Both the position numbers and the translations under genes were made by a program. This document shows, piece after piece, positions 35,701 to 46,662 of a stretch of DNA of 64,000 nt. The DNA comes from Triticum aestivum. Lineage: Eukaryota; Streptophyta; Magnoliopsida; Poales; Poaceae. The DNA lies in the NCBI RefSeq assembly GCF_018294505.1, contig NC_057811.1, positions 27,414,473-27,478,472 of the forward strand. The letters are read 5' to 3'. The notes below the pieces were generated by a model. That model was not told the origin of the DNA and ran no database searches. It was given only the letters and a program-made list of their open reading frames with translations. Within the stretch, counting starts at the first letter, position 1. Every line of letters begins with the position of its first letter.

Positions 35701-36925
35701 AATGGAATGACTTGCTTTATAAGTTGTTCCTGATGAATCCTTTGTGTATCCAAAGTATGACCTTTGCTTGAAGACCATGTCAATGCTATCTCAAAGCATG
35801 TCTGTGGTACTCCGATCTTCAATAAGAACATTTGAAGCACAATGTTGCATTTACTTCGTCAATTATCCTAACACCGTTGTTTGGGTAATGTCATGAAATT
35901 TTCTTCCCCCCTTTCCTAAAGGGTTTTCTACATTATATCCTGTCATGGATATCATGTTCTGCTTGTCCTTGGGAAGGATATACCCCTGAAAGGCATGTTT
36001 AAACACATTTTCCTTTCCATTGTTCTGTTTAATCTGATAATCATATTTTCCTTTCCATTGTTTGGTTTAACCTTTCTTGTAGTCTATATGATCTAAGCAG
36101 TAATATTCTCCTGCTTATGTAAACACCTCGGTGTACAATTCTGTCAGCAAGACCCTGTTACTATTGTTGATGACATTTCAGTAGCCACCGATGGATGAGA
36201 ACTTTGCCTATTGGTCCGCCTCGTTTCAACGAGCAGGAAAAAGGTTCTCTTTGTCCCTCTCCCTTGGTACCGACGTTGTGGCCAACATAACTGACAGGCT
36301 ACCCTCTGACATGCCTTGCTTTCACGACTGTGCAAGATGTCACTGCTCCTCCTACCTTTAACCCACCTGGTGGGCCCATAAACCACAGTTCCACAGGATC
36401 GAAACCAGACTCTCCTATATGCCACTGTTTTCCTCAGGTTTGGCTTCGTATGTAATTCACGAGCCACCTTCCGAGAAATCATCAATTCGGGTATCAGACA
36501 CCATACTTACTCCCGTGGCTCTGAACCCCTTCACAGTACGTTCAGGCATCGAACGATTGCCTATCCGCTTGAAACTCCTTATTGTACCTTCTTACTTTGC
36601 TCTCAATGTTTTCCGAAGTTTCAACTCGAGAGATACCTTGGGCCAAAATCCCTGAGCTAATTACCGAATATCAGTCCTTGCAGGCATCTGCCCTTGTAGT
36701 TTTCCCTCCTGTCCTTTCGTAAGTACAATGGAGTTCCTGAAGAAAGGATGACGACTTCATCATGATGACTTGAAGCAGAGAAATGAAGACAACAATGTAA
36801 TGGATTGACCTCTTCGAGAAGAGCAGCCATGACCGCGAAGAATCATTCGAATTTTGTAACCAAATCCTTTCCCCATTTTCCACCTCTTAAATCTCGGGAC
36901 AAGATTTCTTGTAGTGGAGGAGAAT
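32711..36925 (+). other. E3 non-coding interior
   Basis: 4.2 kb with stops in all frames and no readable gag, RT, RNase H or integrase motif. The right end (about 36880-36925) reads CTCGGGACAAGATTTC then GTGGAGGAGAAT. This is the usual chromovirus-type pol end and polypurine tract before the LTR. A 17-bp direct repeat (GACGTACATTGAGTT) lies near 34777-34806. Either a very old copy or a constitutively non-coding family. Confidence 0.6.
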
Positions 36926-37379
36926 TGTGACGCCCGGATACTTAAGCTACAGTGAACCTCTGCTAATGATGCCACGTCACCGCAATTACTGTTGCTGATC
37001 TCGCATTAGTTTGAAACCGATTCGAATCCAAATTAAAAATCAGGCAAACAACAAAAGTTTTCAAACAATGAAGCTAAAATGTTCGGTCATGCTAGAAAAT
37101 GCATAGGTGATTATGGTGGTGAAACCAAACTTTTATGAAATGCTTAACTGCACTAAAATGATTTAAATAGAAGAAAACCTAATTATTTAAATACCTTTAC
37201 TAATTAATAAAATATCAAACTAAATTATTTGGGGACTAGACTTTTTTTGACAGTGGACTAAATTGAAATACTAAATTAGATGCCTAGTATATATTTTACA
37301 AAAACTAAAACAATAAAAAACAAAGATAAAACGGAATAAAAGAAAAACAAAATACAAAACAGAAAACAAATGAGATAAA

Positions 37380-38387
37380 GCAAACCCCCCTTTTTCCTGG
37401 GCCTTGGCCCAGACAACAGCCAGGCCAGCCCACCCCACTCCCCATAATCCCCCTGGCGACCGAAACCCTAACCCACCCGCTCCCGCTTCCCCCCACGTCG
37501 CCACTCCCTCTCCCCCTCCCGATCCGATCTGGATCGGGGACGAAACCCCCACTCCCCTCGCTCCTCGCCCCCTCTGCCCGATATGGATCGGGGCCCGGCT
37601 CCGCCCCCGACGCCCTTCGCCGTCCACCGCCGCCCGGAGCGCCGCCTCGACCACGCCTCCCCGCCGGACTGCCTTCCCGCCCCGACGCGTCGTCCCCGTC
37701 CTCCTCCCCGCGCCCCACTGCCCCGTCCCTACGCCCCGCGGTGAGGCCCTCGGCCTCCTCTTCCCCGCTCGTTATCCCGCTGTGCCGCCGCTGCCCCGCC
37801 GCGGCTGCGCTGCCCGCGTGCGCCCCGTGCCGCGCCTCGCCTTCCCCCACACGCGCCCGCACCGGCCACGCTCTCTGCCCCCCCCACCCTCGCTTGCGTC
37901 CTCCTACTTCTGCTGCACTGCTCCGCCGCGCGCACGCGCCCGGGCCACTGCTGTGGTCGCCCGCCGTGGCCAGCTCCTACTGCTGCCGCGCGCTGGCCTC
38001 GCCCTACTCCAGCTCCCTCCTGCACACCGCGCCCCTCGTCCGCTCCCGTGCGCTCGCCCGCATCCCCCCGCCCGCGCGCTCACCGCGGTCGGGCTGCGCG
38101 CCGCTCCATTCGGCCGTGCCCGTCGCCCCTCGCGCCGACCGCACCCCGGGCCGACCTCCCTGCGCACGCGGCGACCCCGTGCGCCCGTCGCCCCGCGCCG
38201 AGGCGCCTCGCCTGCGCCGCTCGATCGCCGCGCGCCGTGCCACCGCCCCGTTTCCCCCGCTGCACCGCGCCTCTGGCCACCACCCCGTCATGCACAGCGC
38301 CGCGCCCTGCCTCTGCTCCGCCTGCCGCTGCGGCCTCACATCGCCGCCCGCAGGCCTCCGCCGTCTCCCCTGGACGGCGTCGTGGGC
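37380..38387 (+). other. Very GC-rich, CpG-rich block inside the E3 LTR
   Basis: About 1 kb dominated by C and CG dinucleotides, in an otherwise AT-leaning LTR. It is open in several frames on both strands, but the translations are low-complexity Pro/Arg/Ala sequence, so I do not call a gene. The block continues for about 130 bp beyond the Athila insertion (46663-46795). Confidence 0.6.
38383..38387. repeat. Left target-site duplication of the Athila element (TGGGC)
   Basis: TGGGC directly before TGATACG. The identical copy is at 46658-46662. Confidence 0.95.
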
Positions 38388-39960
38388 TGATACGTCTCCA
38401 ACGTATCTATAATTTTTGATTGTTCCATGGTATATTATATTCTGTTTTGGACATTATTGGGCTTTATTATACACTTTTATATTATTTTTGGGACTAACCT
38501 ATTAACCGGAGGCCCAACCCAGAATTGCTGTTTTTTGCCTATTTCAAAGTTTCGCAGAAAAAGAATATCAAACGGAGTCCAAACGGAATGAAACCTTCGG
38601 GAACGTGATTTTCGGAACGAACGTGATCCAGAGGACTTAGACCCTACGTCAAGACATCAACCAGGAAGCCACGAGGTAGGAGGGCGCGCCTACCCCCCAG
38701 GGCGCGCCCTCCACCCTCGTGGGCCCCCTGTTGCTCCACCGACGTACTCCTTCCTCCTATATATACCTACGTACCCCCAAACTACCAGATACGGAGCCAA
38801 AAACCTAATTCCACCGCCGCAACCTTCTGTACCCGTGAGATCCCATCTTGGGGCCTGTTCCGGAGCTCCACCGGAGGGGGCATCGATCACGGAGGGCTTC
38901 TACATCAATACCATAGCCTCTCCGATGATGTGTGAGTTGTTTACCTCAGACCTTCGGGTCCATAGTTATTAGCTAGATGGCTTCTTCTCTCTTTTTGGAT
39001 CTCAATACAATGTTCTCCCCCTCTCTCTTGGAGATCTATTCGATGTAATCGTCTTTTGCGGTGTGTTTGTTGAGACCGATGAATTGTGGGTTTATGATCA
39101 AGTTTATCTATGAACAATATTTGATTCTTCTCTGAATTCTTTTATGTATGATTGGTTATCTTTGCAAGTCTCTTCGAATTATCAGTTTGGTTTGGCCTAC
39201 TAGATTGATCTTTCTTGCAATGGGAGAAGTTCTTAGCTTTGGGTTCAATCTTGCGGTGTCCTTTCCTAGTGACAGTAGGGGCAGCAAGGCACGTATTGTA
39301 TTGTTGCCATCGAGGATAACAAGATGGGGTTTATATCATATTGCATGAGTTTATCCCTCTACATCATGTCATCTTGCTTAAAGCGTTACTCTGTTCTTAT
39401 GAACTTAATACTCTAGATGCATGCTGGATAGCGGTCGATGTGTGGAGTAATAGTAGTAGATGCAGGCAGGAGTCGGTCTGCTTGTCTCGGATGTGATGCC
39501 TATATACATGATCATACCTAGATATTCTCATAACTATGCTCAATTCTGTCAATTGCTCAACAGTAATTTGTTCACCCACCGTAATACTTATGCTCTTGAG
39601 AGAAGCCACTAGTGAAACCTATGGCCCCCGGGTCTATTTTCCATCATATTAATCTTCCAACACTTAGTTATTTCTATTGCTTTCTATTTTACTTTGCATC
39701 TTTATCATAAAAATACCAAAAATATTATCTTATCATATCTATCAGATCTCACTCTCGTAAGTGACCGTGTAGGGATTGACAACCCCTTATCGCGTTGGTT
39801 GCGAGGATTTATTTGTTTGTGTAGGTTCGAGGGACTCATGCGTGGGCTCCTACTGGATTGATACCTTGGTTCTCAAAAACTGAGGGAAATACTTACGCTA
39901 CTTTGCTGCATCACCCTTTCCTCTTCAAGGGAAAACCAACGCAGTGCTCAAGAGGTAGCA
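38388..39960 (+). repeat. Athila 5' LTR
   Basis: 1573 bp. A TATATATA box is at 38758-38765 and the transcript start would be about 30 bp on. Ends AGAGGTAGCA. Confidence 0.95.
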
Positions 39961-39971
39961 AGAAGGATTTC

Positions 39972-39984
39972 TGGCGCCGTTGCC
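39972..39984 (+). promoter_or_regulatory. Athila primer-binding site
   Basis: TGGCGCCGTTGCC, 12 bp after the LTR end, the primer site form seen in Athila elements. Confidence 0.8.
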
Positions 39985-40182
39985 ACGGAGTCTACGCAAA
40001 AGTCAACATACCAAGTACCCATCACAAACCCTTATCTCCCGCATTACATTATTTGCCATTTGCCTCTCGTTTTCCTCTCCCCCACTTCACCCTTGCCGTT
40101 TTATTCACCCTCTCTCTTTTCCGTTCCGCTCTTTTTCGCTTGCTTCTTGTTTGCTCGTGTGTTGGATTGCTTGCTTGTCACG

Positions 40183-42263
40183 ATGGCTCAAGATAATACC
40201 AAATTATGTGACTTTACCAATACCAACAACAATGATTTCTTTAGCACTCCGATTGCTCCTCTTACCGATACTGAATCTTGTGAAATTAATACCGCTTTGT
40301 TGAATCTTGTAATGAAAGATCAATTCGCCGGCCTTCCTAGTGAAGATGCCGCTACCCATCTAAATAGCTTCGTTGATTTGTGTGATATGCAAAAGAAGAA
40401 AGATGTGGACAATGATATTGTTAAACTGAAGCTATTTCCTTTTTCGCTTAGAGATCATGCTAAAGCTTGGTTTTCGTCTTTGCCTAAAAATAGTATTGAT
40501 TCTTGGAATAAGTGCAAAGATGCTTTTATCTCTAAGTATTTTTTCCCGCTAAAATCATCTCTCTTAGAAACGATATTATGAATTTTAAGCAACTTGATCA
40601 TGAACATGTTGCACAAGCTTGGGAGAGGATGAAATTAATGATACGTAATTGCCCAACGCATGGTTTGAATTTGTGGATGATTATACAAAAATTTTATGCC
40701 GGATTGAATTTTGCTTCTAGAAATCTTTTAGATTCGGCCGCGGGAGGAACTTTTATGGAAATCACTTTAGGAGAAGCTACTAAACTCCTAGATAATATTA
40801 TGGTTAATTATTCTCAATGGCACACTGAAAGATCTACTAATAAAAAAGTGCATGCAATAGAAGAAATTAATGTTTTGAGTGGAAAGATGGATGAACTTAT
40901 GAAATTATTTGCTACTAAGAGTGTTTCTTCTGATCCTAATGCTACGCCTTTGTCTACCTTGATTGAGAATAATAATGAATTTATGGATGTGAATTTTTTT
41001 GGTAGGAATAATTTTGGTAACAACGCGTATAGAGGAAACTTTAATCCTAGGCCTTATCCTAGTAATTACTCTAATAATTATGGTAATTCCTACAACAATT
41101 CTTATGGAAACTTTAATAAGATGCCTTCTGAATTTGAGACTAGTGTTAAGGAGTTTATGAATTCACAAAATAATTTCAATGCTTTGCTTGAAGAAAAATT
41201 GCTTAAAGTTGATGAATTGGCTAGGAACGTTGATAGAATTTCTCTTGATGTTGATTCTTTAAAACTTAGATCTATTCCTCCTAAACATGATATCAATGAG
41301 TCTCTCAAAGCCATGAGAATTTCCATTGATGAGTGCAAAGAAAGAACCGCTAGGGTGCGTGCTAAGAAAGATTGCTTTGTGAAAGCGTGTTCTTCTAGTT
41401 TCTATGAAAGTAAAGATGAAGATCTAAAAGTTATTGATGTGTCCCCTATTAAATCTTTGTTTTGCAATATGAATCTTGATAATTATGGGACTGAATATGA
41501 TCCACCTTTACCTAGAAGGCGTTCCAGAAATTCGGAGTTTTTAGATCTTGATGCTAAAATTGATAAAAGTGGGATTGAAGAGGTCAAACTTCTAGATATT
41601 AATGAACCAACTATTTTGGATTTCAAGGAATTTTATTATGATAATTGTTCTTTAATAGATTGTATTTCCTTGTTGCAATCCGTGCTAAATTCTCCTCATG
41701 CTTATAGTCAAAATAAAGCCTTTACCAAACATATCGTTGATGCTTTGATGCAATCTTATGAAGAAAAACTTGAGTTGGAAGTTTCTATTCCTAGGAAACT
41801 TTATGATGAGTGGGAACCTACTATTAAAATTAACATTAAAGATCATGAATGCTATGCTTTGTGTGATTTGGGTGCTAGTGTTTCCACGATTCCAAAAACT
41901 TTATGTGATTTATTAGGTTTCTGTGAATTTGATGATTGCTCTTTATACTTGCACCTTGCGGATTCCACTATTAAGAAACCTATGGGAAGAATTAATGATG
42001 TTCTTATTGTTGAAAATAGGAACTATGTGCCCGTAGACTTTATTGTTCTTGACATAGATTGCAATCCTTCATGTCCTATTATTCTTGGTAGACCTTTCCT
42101 TAGAACGATTGGTGCAATTATTGATATGAAGGAAGGGAATATTAGATTCCAATTTCCGTTAAGGAAAGGCATGGAACACTTCCCTAGAAAGAAAATAAAA
42201 TTACCTTATGAATCTATTATGAGATCCACCTATGGATTGCCTACCAAAGATGGCAATACCTAG
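40183..42263 (+). pseudogene. gag: Athila gag-protease with one frameshift
   Basis: ATG at 40183 (MAQDNTKLC...) opens a gag frame that stops at 40581. Conserved gag sequence (NFKQLDHEHVAQAWERMK) continues in the next frame from about 40560, so a 1-bp change in the run near CTCTCTTAGAAACG has shifted the frame. The second part is open to 42263. It includes an Asn-rich stretch (about nt 40970-41115), helical segments and an aspartic protease with CDLGASVSTIP (about nt 41860-41892) and ILGRPFLRT (about nt 42080-42106). No RT follows. Confidence 0.9.
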
Positions 42264-45086
42264 ATCTATCCTTGCTTTTATGCCTAGCTAGGGGCGTTAA
42301 ACGATAGCGCTTGTTGGGAGGCAACCCAATTTTATTTTTATTTTTTTGCTTTTTTGCTTCTGTTTAGGAATAAATATTTGATCTAGCCCCTGGTTAGATG
42401 TGTTTTTATGTTTTAATTAGTGTTTGTGCCAAGTTTAACCTATAGGATCTTCTTGGATGATAGTTATTTCATCTTGCTGAAAATTCCAGAAACTTTCTGT
42501 TCACGAAAATAATTGTTAAAAATCACCAGAACGTGATAAAATATTGATTACAATTTCTGCTGATCAATAAACAAATTGTCTAGGTCGTCCTATTTTGGCT
42601 GAATTTTTGGAGTTCCAAAAGTTTGCGTTAGTTACAGATTACTACAGACTGTTCTGTTTTTGACAGATTCTGTTTTTCGTGTGTTGTTTGCTTATTTTGA
42701 TGAATCTATGGCTAGTAAAATAGTTTAAAAACTATAGAGAAGTTGTAATACAGTAGGTTTAATACCAATATAAATAAAGAATTAGTTCATTACAGTACCT
42801 TGAAGTGGTCTTTTGTTTTCTTTCGCTAACGGAGCTCACGAGATTTTCTACTGAGTTTTGTGTTGTGAAGTTTTCAAGTTTTGGGTGAAAGATTTGATGG
42901 ATTATGGAACAAGGAGTGGCAAGAGCCTAAGCTTGGGGATGCCCATGGCACCCCAAGATAATCTAAGGACACCAAAAAGCCAAAGCTTGGGGATGCCCCG
43001 GAAGGCATCCCCTCTTTCGTCTACTTCCATCGGTAACTTTACTTGGAGCTATATTTTTATTCACCACATGATATGTGTTTTGCTTGGAGCGTCTTGTATT
43101 ATTTGAGTCTTTGCTTTTTAGTTTGCCACAATCATCTTTGCTGTACACACCTTTTGAGAGAGACACACTTGATTCGGAAATTATTAGAATACTCTATGTG
43201 CTTCACTTATATCTTTTGAGTTATATAGTTTTTGCTCTAGTGCTTCACTTATACCTTTTAGAGCACGGTGGTGGATTTGTTTTATAGAAACTATTGTTCT
43301 CTCATGCTTCACTTAGATTATTTTGAGAGTCCTACAAAACAGCATGGTAGTTTGCTTTAACAATAATAGGCATTCAAGAAAGAAAAAAAAAGAAGAAAAA
43401 TTCTTATGAGTGTGTTGAATACTATGAGAAGTTTGATGCTTGATAATTGTTTTGAGATATGAGGATGGTGATATTAGAGTCATGCTAGTTGAGTAGTTTT
43501 GAATTTGAGAAATACTTGTGTTAAAGTTTGTGATTCCCGTAGCATGCACGTATGATGAACCGTTATGTGATGAAGTCGGAGCATGATTTATTTATTGATT
43601 GTCTTCCTTATGAGTGGCGGTCGGGGACGAGCGATGGTATTTTCCTACCAATCTATCCCCCTAGGAGCATGCGCGTAATACTTTGCTTTGATAACTTGTA
43701 GATTTTTGCAATAAGTATATGAGTTCTTTATGACTAATGTTGAGTCAATGGATTATACGCACTCTCTCCCTTCCACCATTGCTAGCCTCTCTAATACTGC
43801 GCACTTTTCACCGGGATCATACACCCACCATATACCTTCCTCAAAACAGACACCATACCTACCTATCATGGCATTTCCATAGCCATTCCGAGATATATTG
43901 TCATGCAACTTACCACCGTTTCGTTTATTATGACATGCTCCATCATTGTCATATTGCTTTGCAAGATCATGTAGTTGCCATCGTATTTGTGGCAAAGCCA
44001 CCGTTCATAATTCTTTCATACATGTCACTCTTGATTCATTGCATATCCCGGTACACCGCTGGAGGCATTCACATAGAGTCATATTTTGTTCTAAGTATTG
44101 AGTTGTAATTGTTGAGTTGTAAGTAAATAAAAGTGTGATGATCATCATTTTTAGAGCATTGTCCCAAGTGAGGAAAGGATGATGGAGACTATGATTCCCC
44201 CACAAGTCGGGATGAGACTCCGGACGAAAAGAAAAAGAAAAAAAAGAGGCCATAAAAAAAAGAGAAAAGGCCCAAATAAACAAAAATTGAGAGAAAAAGA
44301 GAGAAGGGACAATGTTATTATCCTTTTACCACACTTGTGCTTCAAAGTAGCACCATGATCTTCATGATAGAGAGTCTCCTATGATATCACTTTCATATAC
44401 TAGTGGGAATTTTTCATTATAGAACTTGGCTTGTATATTCCAATGATGGGCTTCCGCAAAATGCCCTAGGTCTTCGTGAGCAAGCGAGTTGGATGCACAC
44501 CCACTTAGTTTATTTTGAGCTTTCATATATTTATAGCTCTAGTGCATCCGTTGCATGGCAATCCCTACTCACTCACATTGATATCTATTAATGGGCATCT
44601 CCATAGCCTGTTGATACGCCTAGTTGATGTGAGACTATCTTCTCCTTTTTGTCTTCTCCACAACCACCATTCTATTCCACATATAGTGCTATGTCCATGG
44701 CTCACGCTCATGTATTGCGTGAAGATTGAAAAAGTTTGAGAACGTTAAAAGTATGAAACAATTGCTTGGCTTGTCATCGGGGTTGTGCATGATTTAAATA
44801 TTTTGTCTGGTGAAGATAGAGCATAGCCAGACTATATGATTTTGTAGGGATAACTTTCTTTGGCCATGTTATTTTGAGAAGACATAATTGCTTAGTTAGT
44901 ATGCTTGAAGTATTATTATTTTTATGTCAATATTAAAATTTTGTCTTGAATCTTTCGGATCTGAATATTCATACCACAATTAAGAATAATTACATTGAAA
45001 TTATGCCAAGTAGCATTCCACATAAAAAAATATGTTTTTATCATTTACCTACTCGAGGACGAGCAGGAATTAAACTTGGGGATGCT
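42264..45086 (+). other. Athila 3' non-coding interior
   Basis: 2.8 kb without pol or env. It contains two copies of AAGCTTGGGGATGCCC (about 42930 and 42983) that resemble the true polypurine tract AACTTGGGGATGC at 45073-45085, a tandem pair around GTGCTTCACTTATA (about 43199 and 43241) and a purine-rich AAAGAAAAAGAAA run (about 44227-44300). Confidence 0.75.
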
Positions 45087-46657
45087 TGATACGTCTCCAA
45101 CGTATCTATAATTTTTGATTGTTCCATGCTATATTATATTCTGTTTTGGACATTATTGGGCTTTATTATACACTTTTATATTATTTTTGGGACTAACCTA
45201 TTAACCAGAGGCCCAACCCAGAATTGCTGTTTTTTGCATCTTTCAGAGTTTCGCAGAAAAAGAATATCAAACGGAGTCCAAACGGAATGAAACCTTCGGG
45301 AACGTGATTTTCGGAACGAACGTGATCCAGAGGACTTGGACCCTACGTCAAGACATCAACCAGGAAGCCACGAGGTAGGGGGCGTGCCTACCCCCCAGGG
45401 CGCGCCCTCCACCCTCGTGGGCCCCCTGTTGCTCCACCGACGTACTCCTTCCTCCTATATATACCTACGTACCCCCAAACTACCAGATACGGAGCCAAAA
45501 ACCTAATTCCACCGCCGCAACCTTCTGTACCCGTGAGATCCCATCTTGGGGCCTGTTCCGGAGCTCCGCCGGAGGGGGCATCGATCACGGAGGGCTTCTA
45601 CATCAACACCATAGCCTCTCCGATGATGTGTGAGTAGTTTACCTCAGACCTTCGGGTCCATAGTTATTAGCTAGATGGCTTCTTCTCTCTTTTTGGATCT
45701 CAATACAATGTTCTCCCCGTCTCTCGTGGAGATCTATTCGATGTAATCTTTTTTTGCGGTGTGTTTGTTGAGACCGATGAATTGTGGGTTTATGATCAAG
45801 TTTATTTATGAACAATATTTGATTCTTCTCTGAATTCTTTTATGTATGATTGGTTATCTTTGCAAGTCTCTTCGAATTATCAGTTTGGTTTGGCCTACTA
45901 GATTGATCTTTTTTGCAATGGGAGAAGTGCTTAGCTTTGGGTTCAATCTTGCGGTGTCCTTTCCCAGTGACAGTAGGGGCCACAAGGCACGTATTGTATT
46001 GTTGCCATCGAGGATAACAAGATGGGGTTTATATCATATTGCATGAGTTTATCCCTCTACATCATGTCATCTTGCTTAAAGCGTTACTCTGTTCTTATGA
46101 ACTTAATACTCTAGATGCATGCTGGATAGCGGTCGATGTGTGGAGTAATAGTATTAGATGCAGGCAGGAGTCGGTCTCCTTGTCTCGGGCGTGATGCCTA
46201 TATACATGATCATACCTAGATATTCTCATAACTATGCTCAATTCTGTCAATTGCTCAACAGTAATTTGTTCACCCACCGTAATACTTATGCTCTTGAGAG
46301 AAGCCACTAGTGAAACCTATGGCCCCCGGGTCTATTTTCCATCATATTAATCTTCCAACACTTAGTTATTTCTATTGCTTTCTATTTTACTTTGCATCTT
46401 TATCATAAAAATACCAAAAATATTATCTTATCATATCTATCAGATCTCACTCTCGTAAGTGACCGTGTAGGGATTGACAACCCCTTATCGCGTTGGTTGC
46501 GAGGATTTATTTGTTTGTGTAGGTGTGAGGGACTCGTGCGTGGCCTCCTACTGGATTGATACCTTGGTTCTCAAAAACTGAGGGAAATACTTACGCTACT
46601 TTGCTGCATCACCCTTTCCTCTTCAAGGGAAACCAACGCAGTTCTCAAGAGGTAGCA
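45087..46657 (+). repeat. Athila 3' LTR
   Basis: 1571 bp, TGATACGTC...GGTAGCA, with a TATATATA box at 45456-45463. Confidence 0.95.
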
Positions 46658-46662
46658 TGGGC
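46658..46662. repeat. Right target-site duplication of the Athila element (TGGGC)
   Basis: Identical to 38383-38387. The E3 LTR C-rich block resumes here. Confidence 0.95.

Larger units (their letters stand above)
38388..46657 (+). mobile_element. Athila-lineage Gypsy element (Sabrina/WHAM-like), gag-protease only
   Basis: 8270 bp with LTRs 38388-39960 and 45087-46657, both TGATACGTC...GGTAGCA, and perfect 5-bp target duplications TGGGC. The primer site TGGCGCCGTTGCC and the protease motif CDLGAS are typical of Athila. There is no RT, RNase H or integrase between the protease end (42263) and the 3' LTR, so it is non-autonomous. The LTRs differ by about 30-35 sites in 1.57 kb by hand count (about 2%), making it younger than its host E3. 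The family label is from sequence recognition only. Confidence 0.9.

Noticed and set aside
37271..38419. Long open frames on both strands in the C-rich block (up to 328 codons)
   Set aside because: All are Pro/Arg/Ala low-complexity translations from GC-rich sequence, overlap each other on both strands and lie inside an LTR.
38690..39348. Small frames repeated at 45388-46046
   Set aside because: Matching copies simply reflect the two Athila LTRs.
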